Below, piece after piece: positions 1 to 7,857 of a stretch of 12,831 bases of DNA. The notes under the pieces were generated by a model. That model was not told the DNA's origin, ran no database searches, and was given only the letters and a program-made list of their open reading frames with translations. The position numbers were made by a program, and so were the translations under genes. The stretch lies in contig CALBTC010000381.1 in NCBI GenBank assembly GCA_937967805.1, positions 1 through 12,831 of the forward strand, written 5' to 3'. Source of the stretch: an uncultured Anaerolineaceae bacterium. GTDB taxonomy: Bacteria > Chloroflexota > Anaerolineae > Promineifilales > Promineifilaceae. Position 1 is the stretch's first letter; each line of letters opens with the position of its first letter.

Positions 1-525
1 CACCTCCCTTTGCACCTTGCCCAGCTTGATTAACAAAACCGTCAGCAAATGGCGCAAGATTTCCTGGTTGGCACGGCCGTCTGCACTGTTAAACTCCGCC
101 AGCAGCAGACCCAACAGCGCTTCAAAATTGGGCAGGGCGTTTGGTGGGACGGGCAATGTGTGGTTGATGGTGACGTTGTTGAACAGCACCGTCTGGTAAT
201 GGCCCATCTCCTGCGAGAGGAAGTTGGGCAGGAAGGCGTCGGTAAAGCGGATGACAAAACCGTCCAGGTCGATGCCGGTGATAAGCTGGTGTATCTGCCC
301 CTTGGCGATGAGGTAGAAGGTGTTGGGCTGGATGGTCAGCTCCTGCCCATCGATGGCGTGTTTGCCCCGGCCGGAGCGCACCCACAAAATTTCCTGGAAG
401 TTGTGGCGGTGTGGCTGTTCGTGGGTTTCTTGCGGATCGGTTTCGATGAGGAACGGCCGTATCAAAAAGTCACGCTGCGTTTCAGAGAGTGGTTGGGTAG
501 GGAGGCTGTTGCTTTGTTTAGCCAT
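1..525 (-). CDS. AraC-family transcriptional regulator, N-terminal cupin part (C-terminus outside window)
   Basis: The frame is open from an ATG at 523-525 to the left edge (175 codons), so the gene continues beyond base 1. Residues about 33-100 look like the cupin sensing domain of AraC-type regulators: a His-rich entry (HEQPHRHNFQE, H39 and H41), then the strand pattern LWVRSGRGKHAIDG, then a proline/phenylalanine turn and H79. That fold usually binds a small sugar or similar effector. The rest (about 140-175) is helical linker. The AraC double helix-turn-helix, expected in the next 100 or so residues, is not in the window, so the family call rests on the cupin domain alone. A plain cupin protein is the alternative. 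The start has only a weak ribosome-binding site. hisC lies upstream on the same strand, separated by the hairpin repeat at 547-636, so co-transcription is doubtful. Confidence 0.72.
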   Translation of the reverse strand, partial: MAKQSNSLPTQPLSETQRDFLIRPFLIETDPQETHEQPHRHNFQEILWVRSGRGKHAIDGQELTIQPNTFYLIAKGQIHQLITGIDLDGFVIRFTDAFLPNFLSQEMGHYQTVLFNNVTINHTLPVPPNALPNFEALLGLLLAEFNSADGRANQEILRHLLTVLLIKLGKVQREV

Positions 526-546
526 CTATTCTTACTTGAAAAGCGG

Positions 547-636
547 AACGCAGAGTTTCGCGGAGATGGCACAGAGTTGCACAGAGATTTTTACTCTGCG
601 TAACTCTGCGGTTCTCCGTGCCTCTCTGTGTTCCTC
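547..636. repeat. Intergenic heptamer-array hairpin A
   Basis: The gap between hisC and the AraC-type gene is filled by an inverted repeat. The left arm holds four heptamers of form CRCRGAG (starting at 549, 559, 570 and 580) separated by 3-4 bases. The right arm holds four reverse-complement copies (starting at 594, 604, 614 and 624) with 3-base spacers. The loop is about 7 bases, AT-rich (587-593). The period is about 10 bases. It begins right after the hisC stop codon, so in the hisC transcript it would fold just past the end of the message and could act as a terminator or stabilising hairpin. No open frame or protein signal is seen in it. Related hairpins occur at 7858-7919 and, more degraded, between 8855 and 9060. 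Confidence 0.8.
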
Positions 637-1719
637 TTACGCTTGTTGCAAAACGGCCGATAAACTTTCCACCAGCCGCGCATTTTGCTCCGGCGTGCCG
701 ATGCTCAGCCGGATGTGGTTGTCCAGCCCAAACGCCGGGCGCACGATAATTGCCAGAGCCATCAAGCCATCAACAATGACCGAAGCCGGAACCGTTTCAT
801 GAGAAAACAGCACAAAATTGGCCTGGCTGGGCCAGACGCGGCAGCCCAGGTGGGTGAGCCGCTCGGTGAGCCATTCCTTACCTGTGGCGTTGTTGGCAAT
901 CGTGCGCTGGCGATGTTCCACATCCTGCAGCGCAGCCAGGCCGGCTACCAGCGCCAGCTTGTTGACGTGGAAATTGCGCTTCACGCCTGCCACTCGTTCA
1001 ATAACTGCCGGTGGCGCAATGCCGAAGCCCAGCCGCAGCCCGGCCAGGCCGTAAATTTTGGCAAAGGTGCGCATCAGAAAAATGTTTTTACCGGCCAGCA
1101 CGTAGGGCAGGGCGTCTGGGTATTCGGGCGCGTCCACAAAATCCCAGTACGCCTCGTCGTGAATGAGCAGCACGTCGTCGGGAATCACGTCGATGATCTG
1201 CTCCAGGGTGCTGGCGGGTACATAGGTGCCGGTGGGGTTGTTGGGATTGCAAACGTAAACCAATCGGGTCTGCGGCGTGATGGCTGCGGCAATGCGTTCC
1301 GGATAGTAGCTAAAATCTTCTTCATCCAGATCGTAGAAGTTGATTTTCTGCCCGGAACGGCCGTGATACCGCGCCAAAAAGGGAAACGTCTGCCGGGGCA
1401 GCACGCTCTCGGCGTCTGGCGAAGTCAAGTGGCTGCGGGCGACAAATTCCAGCACCTCAATACCGCCGCTGCCCACAACAATATGCTCCCGGCCAAGCTG
1501 ATCGCTAATCGAGGCGGCAATGGCCTGGCAAAGCTGCCCATCCAGCTGCCGGGGCGGGTAAATATGCAGCTTATCCAGATTGTCACGAATGGCTTGCAGG
1601 GCCAGGGGGGATGGCCCCAGCGGATTTTCGTTGGAGGCCAGCTTCAGCGGCTGGCGAGTTTGCAGTTCTGGCGGTAAATCTTCAATGGAAAGACCTGGTT
1701 TATATTCAGTGGTAGACAT
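637..1719 (-). CDS. hisC: Histidinol-phosphate aminotransferase (HisC-type, PLP-dependent)
   Basis: A fold-type I PLP aminotransferase of 360 residues, the usual HisC length. It would convert imidazole-acetol phosphate and glutamate to histidinol phosphate in histidine synthesis, in the cytosol. Visible motifs: SNENPLGPS (29-37, substrate entry), GSGGIEV (about 83-89, cofactor phosphate loop), NPNNPTG (158-164, with the Asn that holds the PLP ring), HDEAYWDF (187-194, Asp on the pyridine N and Tyr on the ring oxygen), TFAKIYGLAGLRLG (218-231, Schiff-base Lys221 and phosphate-binding Arg229), and a C-terminal IRLSIG whose Arg binds the substrate carboxylate. An in-frame TTG at 1755 would add 12 residues. 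I prefer the ATG at 1719 because the family begins near there and the TTG lies inside the -35 box. No other his gene is nearby, so a related aminotransferase role (aromatic amino acids, or CobD-like) is possible. Confidence 0.88.
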   Translation of the reverse strand: MSTTEYKPGLSIEDLPPELQTRQPLKLASNENPLGPSPLALQAIRDNLDKLHIYPPRQLDGQLCQAIAASISDQLGREHIVVGSGGIEVLEFVARSHLTSPDAESVLPRQTFPFLARYHGRSGQKINFYDLDEEDFSYYPERIAAAITPQTRLVYVCNPNNPTGTYVPASTLEQIIDVIPDDVLLIHDEAYWDFVDAPEYPDALPYVLAGKNIFLMRTFAKIYGLAGLRLGFGIAPPAVIERVAGVKRNFHVNKLALVAGLAALQDVEHRQRTIANNATGKEWLTERLTHLGCRVWPSQANFVLFSHETVPASVIVDGLMALAIIVRPAFGLDNHIRLSIGTPEQNARLVESLSAVLQQA

Positions 1720-1755
1720 AGCACAATCATAGCGTAAAGTGAAATGGAGTGACAA
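1719..1755 (-). promoter_or_regulatory. Probable sigma70-type promoter of hisC (leaderless layout)
   Basis: Read on the minus strand: TTGTCA (1755-1750), an 18-base spacer, then TATGAT (1731-1726), each 5 of 6 to consensus. Only six bases (tgtgct) separate the -10 box from the ATG at 1719. Transcription would therefore begin at or next to the A of the start codon, giving a leaderless mRNA. This agrees with the lack of any Shine-Dalgarno sequence. The -35 box overlaps that of the divergent promoter at 1749-1786. Confidence 0.55.
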
Positions 1756-1786
1756 AATTGCCCGCGTCTCTGCTAAAATGGGATGA
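1749..1786 (+). promoter_or_regulatory. Possible promoter of the BTAD regulator, overlapping the hisC -35 box
   Basis: GTGACA at 1749-1754 (5 of 6 to TTGACA), a 19-base spacer, and TAAAAT at 1774-1779. The spacer is longer than ideal. The -10 box ends exactly 6 bases before the second of two adjacent ATGs (1783 and 1786), the same geometry as at hisC and at the lactonase gene. That suggests a leaderless transcript starting at about 1786. Only 63 bases separate the two divergent genes, and the -35 boxes share bases 1750-1754, so polymerase could probably occupy only one side at a time. Confidence 0.4.
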
Positions 1787-4700
1787 TGCAGCCACCGTTA
1801 GCCCCGCCACGCCTCCTTGAACGCCCGCGCATAACGCAGCAGCTGCATCAAATCCTGCAAACCAGCCACATCTTGCTCACATCACCAGCCGGATACGGCA
1901 AAAGTGTGGCCTTGCGCCACTTTAGCCAGAGCCAACCCAACGTACATCTTGTTTCGCTTTCGTCCCCAGACCTGGACTTAGCCGCGCTGCACGCCAGAGT
2001 ACGGCCGTTCCTCCAGCCAAACAACATTCTCCTGCTGGATGACGTGCATCTGCTGGCAGGTGGCGACGACGTGTGCACCTGGTTACAGCAGCAGTTGGCC
2101 CGGTCACAGCCGCGTTGGGTGCTGGCCGGGCGCAGCCTGCCCTTTGCCGCCGATTATCTGCTGGTTGCCGGGCACGCGGTGCAGATTACCAAAACGGTGC
2201 TGGCCTTTTCCCTGCCAGAAACGCAGGTGCTGTTGGATACGTCAACAAAAGAAGCCGATTTCTGGCAGGAGCGATTGGCGGGCTGGCCCCTGGCGCTCTC
2301 ACTCCTCTCACGCCTGCCGGCCGGGGTCGACCGGCTGCCCGCTGCCGAAGCCCATCTGTTTACCTACCTGGCCCAGGCAGTGTTTGCCCGGCTATCACCA
2401 TCGCTGAAACGGTTTATGCAGCGCACGGCCGTTCCTCTACAGTTCAATCAGCCGCTGGCAGTTGCTTTATGGGATGATGCTGCCCAGGCCGATGAGCTGT
2501 TTACGGCCGTTCTGCAAAATGACCTCTACATCCAGCCGGCCGCCCAACCCGGCTGGTATCGTTATCACGATCTCATTCGGGAATACCTGCTGCGGCAGGC
2601 GGGGGATGAACGGCAGGCCGTGGCCGAAACGGCCGTCTCCTGGCTGTGGCAAAACGATGCGCAGCATACGGCCGTCGAACAAGCCCTCGATGCCAACCTG
2701 ACCAGGCGCGCGGCCGATCTGATCAGCCAAATTCCCCTGACCGATTTCCACGGCAGCAGCAGCTACTACACCTACCGCCGCTGGGTGCGCGCCCTGGATA
2801 AAAACGGCCTGGCAGCCCACCCACTGCTGCTGGTACGGTTGGCCAATGTCATCCAGATGATGCCCGGCTACGAAGATGAAGCCCCGGCCTACGCCAGGCA
2901 AGCTATCCAGCTGGCCCACCAAACCGAACAGCCGCATATTTTGCTGCTGGCCCAGGCCAATCTGGCCCATTGGCATTATCAGCGGGGCGAACTGGACACA
3001 GCAAGACAGCTCATCCTGACAACTTTGGCCCACCCCGAATGCAGCGCGTATCCGCGCCTGTTTGCCCTGCGCATTGCCAGCCTCATCCTGAGTGACGCGG
3101 GCGCTTACGATGCGGTGCTGCCGTTTTTCCAGCAAGCGATTACCCTGGCTGAGGCGATGAACACGCAAAACGAGCCGTTTATGAATCGGGCCAATCTGGC
3201 GCTGAAATATTTGCTGCCTTTGGGCAAAATTGAAGCGGCAGAACGAGAATTAACGGCCGTTCTTGACCATTTTTCCCAGGAAATTGGCTGGCAGGCACAA
3301 TACCTGACCTACTGGTGCGAGCTCCAGTTGGTGCAGGGGGATTGGGACGAGCTGGCCCAGGCGGTAGCACAGTTAGAGACTGCGCTGGCCCAGGTGGAAA
3401 CCCAGACGCGCCACACCGAAACGTGGCTGGCCCATTATCAAACGGCGCTGGCCATCATGGCGGATGATGATGAAGCGGTACAGCTGGCCCTGGCACGCTA
3501 CGACAGCCTGGCCGAAAGCAGCCGGCTGCATCAGGTGTGCGTCGCCTGGCTTGCGTGCTGGCATTTACGCCGGCAAGGTGCCTGGGCCGAGGCGGTGACG
3601 CGCGGACAGCGCGCCCTGGCCCAGCCCGGCCAGTTTGCCTATTATCGGGCCCGCCTGGCGCTGGAGGTGGACATCGCCCAGGGAATGCAGTTTCTGGCGG
3701 GCAAAATTGATTCCTTTGTGCTCCAGCCAGACACGGTGCGGCTCATTGGCTGGCGTTCACGAGCAGAACTGGTGCGGCTGCGGGCGCTGCTGGCGCTGGT
3801 TGGCCGGCAGCAAAATGAGTCAAGATGGCGGCGGCATTGGACAGCCGTTCACTATCGAACCGATCCCCTGTTTCTGGCCCAACGAGACCCGGATCTGGCG
3901 GCTTATTTTTGGCGTCTGGCGCTGCTGGTGGGGGAAAAGCTGGAAACGGCGGCGGCTGTTTTCCGGCAAAACGGCCGTCTTGATCTGCTGCTGCCCTGGC
4001 TAACCCACACAGATCCGCAGGTGCGCCGGCGCACGGCTTGGCTGTTGGGTGAGATTGGGCACGAAGCGGGTATGCCGGCATTAACGGCCGTCTTGGCCAC
4101 AGAAAAAGCGCCAGACGCCAGGCAGGCCATCGCAGATGCATTGCTGTCGCTGGAAAAAGCGCCGCCACCACCACTCATGGTGCATCTGATGGGGGAATTC
4201 CGCCTGAAGCGGGGAGATAGCTGGATTGAGGAAGACGCCTGGCACCGCCCGATTGTGCGGCGGCTGTTTCAATTCTTTGCCCTGAATGTGGGCCAACCGG
4301 TGAGCAAAGACCAGATTTTGGAAGCATTATGGCCAGACCGCGATCCGGAAAAGGCTTGGGCAACGTTCCGTACAGTGTACAGCCGTCTGCGCAAGCTGCT
4401 GGAGCCGGCCATGCGGGCCAAGTCGGCCAACCGGTACATTGAGCAACATGGGGAGACCTTTCGGCTGCAGGCTGATTTGGTAACGCTGGATGTGACGCAG
4501 TTTGAGCGTGAAGTAACGGCCGTTTTACAAAATCATCGCCCAGACAGCCTGCCACCGCTGCCGCAATCGTTGCTCACAGAGCTGACAAATTATGCGCCGC
4601 TGCTGCCAGGGCTGCCCTATGCCGACTGGCTGCTGGAGCCACGTCAGAAGCTAACGGAAATGTATATCGAAGGCTGTCTTTATGCGGCGCACGCTTTTCT

Positions 4701-4938
4701 GGCGCGGGCAGAGTGGGCTAAGGCAGTGGCGTGGGGACGCCGCACGGTGGACGCAGCTCCCTGGCTGGAAGAGGCGTACCAACTGCTCATGCGGGCCTTT
4801 GCCCGGCAGGGCAAGCGAAGCCTGGCGCTGCGCGTTTATGACGAAGCAGTTGCCAGCCTGCAGGCCGAACTGGCGCTATCACCTTCTAGCCTGACCCGGC
4901 AATTGGCCGAGCGGCTGCGTCGTGGAATGCCCATTTAG
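1783..4938 (+). CDS. Giant STAND-type regulator: P-loop ATPase, TPR, HEAT, SARP-like winged helix and BTAD domain
   Basis: A 1,051-residue cytosolic DNA-binding regulator of the MalT/SARP style. Domains in order: an N-terminal P-loop NTPase (Walker A SPAGYGKS, 34-41; Walker B ILLLDDVH, 82-89) with MalT-like winged-helix and helical parts to about 300; Ala/Leu-rich helical pairs typical of TPR (about 330-620); two HEAT-like repeats (about 733-790, with DPQVRRRTAWLLGEIG); an OmpR/SARP-type winged helix (about 798-895, recognition helix near 861-874); and a BTAD helical domain (about 935-1048). In such proteins a ligand or partner bound by the repeats frees the ATPase to oligomerise and activate promoters. 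The start could be ATG 1783 or 1786; neither has a clear ribosome-binding site. The gene is rich in the ACGGCCGT palindrome (9 copies). Its targets are unknown; the divergent hisC and the downstream 5018-6369 pair are the nearest candidates. Confidence 0.9.
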   Translation: MMQPPLAPPRLLERPRITQQLHQILQTSHILLTSPAGYGKSVALRHFSQSQPNVHLVSLSSPDLDLAALHARVRPFLQPNNILLLDDVHLLAGGDDVCTWLQQQLARSQPRWVLAGRSLPFAADYLLVAGHAVQITKTVLAFSLPETQVLLDTSTKEADFWQERLAGWPLALSLLSRLPAGVDRLPAAEAHLFTYLAQAVFARLSPSLKRFMQRTAVPLQFNQPLAVALWDDAAQADELFTAVLQNDLYIQPAAQPGWYRYHDLIREYLLRQAGDERQAVAETAVSWLWQNDAQHTAVEQALDANLTRRAADLISQIPLTDFHGSSSYYTYRRWVRALDKNGLAAHPLLLVRLANVIQMMPGYEDEAPAYARQAIQLAHQTEQPHILLLAQANLAHWHYQRGELDTARQLILTTLAHPECSAYPRLFALRIASLILSDAGAYDAVLPFFQQAITLAEAMNTQNEPFMNRANLALKYLLPLGKIEAAERELTAVLDHFSQEIGWQAQYLTYWCELQLVQGDWDELAQAVAQLETALAQVETQTRHTETWLAHYQTALAIMADDDEAVQLALARYDSLAESSRLHQVCVAWLACWHLRRQGAWAEAVTRGQRALAQPGQFAYYRARLALEVDIAQGMQFLAGKIDSFVLQPDTVRLIGWRSRAELVRLRALLALVGRQQNESRWRRHWTAVHYRTDPLFLAQRDPDLAAYFWRLALLVGEKLETAAAVFRQNGRLDLLLPWLTHTDPQVRRRTAWLLGEIGHEAGMPALTAVLATEKAPDARQAIADALLSLEKAPPPPLMVHLMGEFRLKRGDSWIEEDAWHRPIVRRLFQFFALNVGQPVSKDQILEALWPDRDPEKAWATFRTVYSRLRKLLEPAMRAKSANRYIEQHGETFRLQADLVTLDVTQFEREVTAVLQNHRPDSLPPLPQSLLTELTNYAPLLPGLPYADWLLEPRQKLTEMYIEGCLYAAHAFLARAEWAKAVAWGRRTVDAAPWLEEAYQLLMRAFARQGKRSLALRVYDEAVASLQAELALSPSSLTRQLAERLRRGMPI

Positions 4939-4980
4939 AGGCCGGCTGTCGGCCGTGTTCACACTTTGTCAACACCTTTC

Positions 4981-4989
4981 TGCTATGCT
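4981..4989 (+). promoter_or_regulatory. Possible extended -10 promoter for the small ORF/lipoprotein unit
   Basis: TGCTATGCT is an extended -10 element (TGN plus a TATAAT-like hexamer), 28 bases ahead of the ATG at 5018. No -35 box at good spacing is visible; TTGTCA at 4967-4972 is only about 12 bases upstream of the hexamer. It is the only promoter-like sequence in the 79 bases after the regulator stop codon. A transcript from about 4996 would carry the GGAGGT ribosome-binding site at 5007-5012. Confidence 0.3.
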
Positions 4990-5017
4990 GCCGGCATTCA
5001 TTAAATGGAGGTCTAGG

Positions 5018-5203
5018 ATGCGGCAGCGAAAAGCGTTGGTGGTTCGCATTTGGCTGGCTGAAGACGGCCGTTTGCAAGGACAATTGAGCGATCCGATGTC
5101 GGATTGGAAACGGCCGTTTACCCGACCTGATGAGTTGTGGCTGCTTTTCCAAACCTTTTTGGCGCCGCCCCCTTCCCCCTCAACCAACGATGCAGATTCA
5201 TAA
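5018..5203 (+). CDS. Small conserved-looking protein of the 'VVRIW' type, 61 residues, function unknown
   Basis: The start is set by a perfect GGAGGT at 5007-5012, five bases before ATG 5018; the frame is open further upstream but without such a signal. The protein begins MRQRKALVVRIWLAEDGRL, continues with a GQLSDP turn and a KRPFTRPDELWLLFQTFL helix, and ends in a Pro/Ser/Asp-rich tail. The pattern (beta strand with VRIW, Gly turn, second strand, then a DEL..LF..FL helix) recalls short uncharacterised proteins I associate with Chloroflexota and Actinomycetota; that link is from memory. No signal peptide, membrane segment or Cys cluster is present. Its stop lies 14 bases before the lipoprotein ATG, which has the same GGAGGT site, so the two are almost certainly co-transcribed. 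Two ACGGCCGT palindromes sit within 54 bases of it (5064 and 5110). Confidence 0.75.
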   Translation: MRQRKALVVRIWLAEDGRLQGQLSDPMSDWKRPFTRPDELWLLFQTFLAPPPSPSTNDADS

Positions 5204-5217
5204 ATTGGAGGTTTGCC

Positions 5218-6369
5218 ATGAACAAATATCTAATCCTGCTTCTGCTGCCGCTCATGCTGGCAGCGTGCAACCCATCCGGTGATAGCGAGACCGCAAACGA
5301 CATTTTGCCCACTATTGTGCCTACCATCGTGATACCAGAGACCGTGGCGGAAGATGGGCAGCTCGAAGAGGCCGAACTGCCGCCGTCCGAACCAGGAACA
5401 GACAGCTCAGTAGAGGCGAGCGGCGAGGCTGGAGGCGAGACCCCGGAAGATGCCGCCTCAACTGACCTGCAGACGGCCGGAAACGACGTTGTTGATCTGG
5501 ATGATTTTCTTCTCTACGACGAGCCGCCGGGGATGGATTACCGCACCACGCTCACATTTTCTATGACGGCGGATGGGAACACAATTGGGTCTGTATTTGC
5601 TGAAGGCAGCCGGACCGTTGCGCCCAATGCCTCAACGATGACCTTCAACATGATCGGCGGCGCGGGCGGCGGTCTGGGCGAAACGATGACCGTCACCCAG
5701 ATTGAAGACCAGTTTTATTATGTGATGCCGCCCAACGACTGCATCAGCCTGGCCGGAGAAGGCGGCTTCGAAAATCCGTTTGACCTGTTCCTGGACACGG
5801 GTGGCTTTTTGACCGGAGAGGCAGAACGCGTTTTGCCTGATGAAACAATCAACGGGGTAGACAGTTACCATTACCAGCTTGGCCAGGAAAATTTAAGCTC
5901 GTGGGCCGTGTACGAGGTTTATGCGGCAGATTTGTATGTGGCCAAAGACGGCGGCTACGTCACCCGGCTGCGCATCAGCGGCTATGGGGTTAACGAGGTG
6001 GTCAGCGGCAGCACAGCACAGGAAGGGAATATTGATTACGAACTGAACAACATCCCGCAAGCCGTTCCGGCCATCGCCATTCCCGCCGGGTGTGAACCGG
6101 CAGCCGAGATCAATGCTGATTATCCGGTTTTGGCCGACGCAACGGCCGTTACATCCGGCCCGGGTCTCTTTAGCTACGAAACGCAAACGTCATTTGCGGA
6201 TGTGATAGCCTTTTACAAGGAAAACCTCGATGAGTGGACTGTGGTTCAGGAAATCATTCAGGAACCCAATGCCACCATCACCTTTACCGGACCAGACGGC
6301 ACGCTCATGGTCAATTTAGGACCGGGGCAAAATGGCGGGGTGCTGGTGGGCATTATTGCGACACCGTAA
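5218..6369 (+). CDS. Secreted lipoprotein with acidic linker, possible LolA/LppX-like core, function unknown
   Basis: 383 residues. GGAGGT at 5207-5212 fixes the ATG at 5218. The N-terminus is a lipoprotein signal: MNK, a Leu-rich core, and the lipobox LMLAAC with the lipidated Cys at 17. Residues about 18-100 are Glu/Asp/Pro/Ser-rich and probably disordered, a tether holding the folded part off the membrane. Residues about 105-300 alternate short beta stretches (TLTFSMTADGN, STMTFNM, TMTVTQIEDQFYYV) as in the lipid-carrying LolA/LppX fold; two cysteines (in NDCISL and AGCEPA) could form a disulfide. The C-terminal 75 residues form a separate small domain (YETQTSFADVIAFYKENL, then strands) of the kind found at the end of other exported Chloroflexota proteins. 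No enzyme motif is visible, and the fold assignment is tentative. It is the second gene of a unit with the 61-residue protein. Confidence 0.85.
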   Translation: MNKYLILLLLPLMLAACNPSGDSETANDILPTIVPTIVIPETVAEDGQLEEAELPPSEPGTDSSVEASGEAGGETPEDAASTDLQTAGNDVVDLDDFLLYDEPPGMDYRTTLTFSMTADGNTIGSVFAEGSRTVAPNASTMTFNMIGGAGGGLGETMTVTQIEDQFYYVMPPNDCISLAGEGGFENPFDLFLDTGGFLTGEAERVLPDETINGVDSYHYQLGQENLSSWAVYEVYAADLYVAKDGGYVTRLRISGYGVNEVVSGSTAQEGNIDYELNNIPQAVPAIAIPAGCEPAAEINADYPVLADATAVTSGPGLFSYETQTSFADVIAFYKENLDEWTVVQEIIQEPNATITFTGPDGTLMVNLGPGQNGGVLVGIIATP

Positions 6370-6391
6370 GCGTTCATTGTTTGCTGAATGT

Positions 6392-6442
6392 GTGATGCGT
6401 TGCCAAAAAGGTGAATAAACCCAGGCACGCATCACTTATTTT
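6392..6442 (+). terminator. Hairpin terminator between convergent genes
   Basis: GTGATGCGT-t-GCC (6392-6404) pairs with GGCACGCATCAC (6424-6435): a 12-bp stem with one bulged T and a 19-base A-rich loop. It is followed by TTATTTT (6436-6442). It lies 22 bases after the lipoprotein stop and 10 bases beyond the flavoprotein stop on the other strand. The T-rich side serves the + strand; for the - strand the hairpin lacks a good T-tract, so action in both directions is possible but weaker. Confidence 0.65.
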
Positions 6443-6445
6443 GCC

Positions 6446-7834
6446 TCATTGCTCAAAAATCTTGCCGGGGTTCAGAATGCTGTGCGGGTCTAAAGTTTGT
6501 TTGAGGCTGCGCATGACGGAGACGGCCGTTTCTCCATGTTCCCGCACCATAAACTTCGCTTTGCCAATGCCCACCCCATGCTCGCCGGTGGACGTACCGC
6601 CCAGCTCAATCGCCCGCAAGACAACTTCTTCATTGGCCTGATTCGCCTGTTGGCGAATGGCCTCATCCCGGTAAGGCGTAGTGATGTGCAGGTTGCCGTC
6701 ACCGGCATGGCCAACCATGAACTCCGGCAAGTTGCGTTTTTGCAGCGCCTGCCGGGCAAACTGCACCAGCGCCGGATATTGGCTGATAGGCACGGCCACG
6801 TCCGACAACTGCCATTGATGGTCAACAAAGACGCGCCGCATCGTCTCAAACATGTGGTGGCGGGTGTGCCACATCTTTTGTCGTTCGGCCGTGTTTGTGG
6901 TGGCCTGGAAGCGGATTGCCCCATGTGCCTGGCAGATTTCTTGCACCAGTGCCAGATCGAGTTCGGCCGTTTCGGCATGTGCCGCGTGGATTTCCATCAA
7001 AAGGGTGGGATTGTCACCCCAGTCTACGCCCGCTTCCCGACTTAACAACTCCGAAGTGGCGGCGTCGATAAATTCCAGCGCGGCAATGTCAAGGCCGGAT
7101 GAGCGCAGCTCGACCACGGCGGCAATCGCTTCGGGCACCGATGTGAACGAGGCTACCACGCCGCTCATCACGCCCGGCAGGGGCACCAGCTTCAAGGTCG
7201 CCTCGGTGACGACGCCCAGCGTGCCCTCGCTGCCCACAAACAGATGCAGCAAATCATACCCCGCCGACTGTTTGACGGAGCGCGAGCCTACGTGGATGAG
7301 ACGGCCGTCGGCCAGGGCCACTTCCATTGCCAAAATGTTATCTTTAGTGGCGCCATATTTCACCGTGCGGGTGCCGGCCGCATTGTTGGCCAACATGCCG
7401 CCAATCGAAGCGTTGGCTCCCGGATCGGGCGCAAAAAAGAGACCGTGCTGCCCCAGCGTCCGGTTCAAATCTTTGTAGCCGATGCCCGGCTGCACCGTCA
7501 CCTGAAAATCGTCGGCGTGCAGGGCAACGATCTGGTTCATCCGCTCCAGCGAGAGAGTGATGCCGCCAAACAGCGGAATCGGATTGCCCTCCAGCGACGA
7601 ACCGGCGCCCCACGGTGTGACGGCAATGCGGCTTTCATGGGCGATGCGCAGCACGTCTGCCACCTGCCGGCTGCTGCTGGGCCAGACGACCACCTCGCTC
7701 AACCGCGGCTCGTGCTGCGACATATCCTGGGCCCGCAGCTGCCGCTCGGCTTCTGCCGTGGAAATATTATCTGGGCCGACAACGGCCGTTAACGCCGCCA
7801 AAACTTCCTCAGAAACCGGATTAAGTTTCATCAT
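6446..7834 (-). CDS. FAD-linked 2-hydroxyacid dehydrogenase (GlcD / D-lactate dehydrogenase family)
   Basis: 462 residues, normal for the family. It should oxidise a D-2-hydroxyacid such as glycolate or D-lactate to the 2-oxoacid with FAD, passing electrons to a partner protein or the membrane. The FAD-binding PCMH domain (about 45-225) shows PWGAGSSLEG (74-83), TVQPG (113-117), APDPGANASIGGMLANNAAG (135-154) and FVGSEGTLGVVTEATLKL (199-216). The FAD-oxidase C domain carries HAGDGNLH (376-383), the metal and substrate site, then STGEHGVGIGK (415-425) and NPGKIF at the end. I chose the ATG at 7834 because GGAG lies six bases upstream; an in-frame TTG at 7846 overlaps that site. No GlcE or GlcF partner lies beside it, which favours a stand-alone D-lactate dehydrogenase-like enzyme; the substrate cannot be read from sequence. 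It follows the lactonase gene on the same strand, with hairpin B between them. Confidence 0.88.
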   Translation of the reverse strand: MMKLNPVSEEVLAALTAVVGPDNISTAEAERQLRAQDMSQHEPRLSEVVVWPSSSRQVADVLRIAHESRIAVTPWGAGSSLEGNPIPLFGGITLSLERMNQIVALHADDFQVTVQPGIGYKDLNRTLGQHGLFFAPDPGANASIGGMLANNAAGTRTVKYGATKDNILAMEVALADGRLIHVGSRSVKQSAGYDLLHLFVGSEGTLGVVTEATLKLVPLPGVMSGVVASFTSVPEAIAAVVELRSSGLDIAALEFIDAATSELLSREAGVDWGDNPTLLMEIHAAHAETAELDLALVQEICQAHGAIRFQATTNTAERQKMWHTRHHMFETMRRVFVDHQWQLSDVAVPISQYPALVQFARQALQKRNLPEFMVGHAGDGNLHITTPYRDEAIRQQANQANEEVVLRAIELGGTSTGEHGVGIGKAKFMVREHGETAVSVMRSLKQTLDPHSILNPGKIFEQ

Positions 7835-7857
7835 GATGGACTCCAAAAGAATGTGTC

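Noticed and set aside
49..603. + strand frame of 184 codons over the AraC-type gene
   Set aside because: The opposite strand encodes a clear cupin regulator, and this frame runs through hairpin A, which is not coding.
685..1677. Long + strand open frame of 330 codons opposite hisC
   Set aside because: It is the antisense shadow of a clear aminotransferase, with no ribosome-binding site and a Gln/His/Gly-rich composition unlike a folded protein.
1720..1755. TTG start at 1755 adding 12 residues to HisC
   Set aside because: It lies inside the -35 box, and the extra residues do not resemble a HisC N-terminus.
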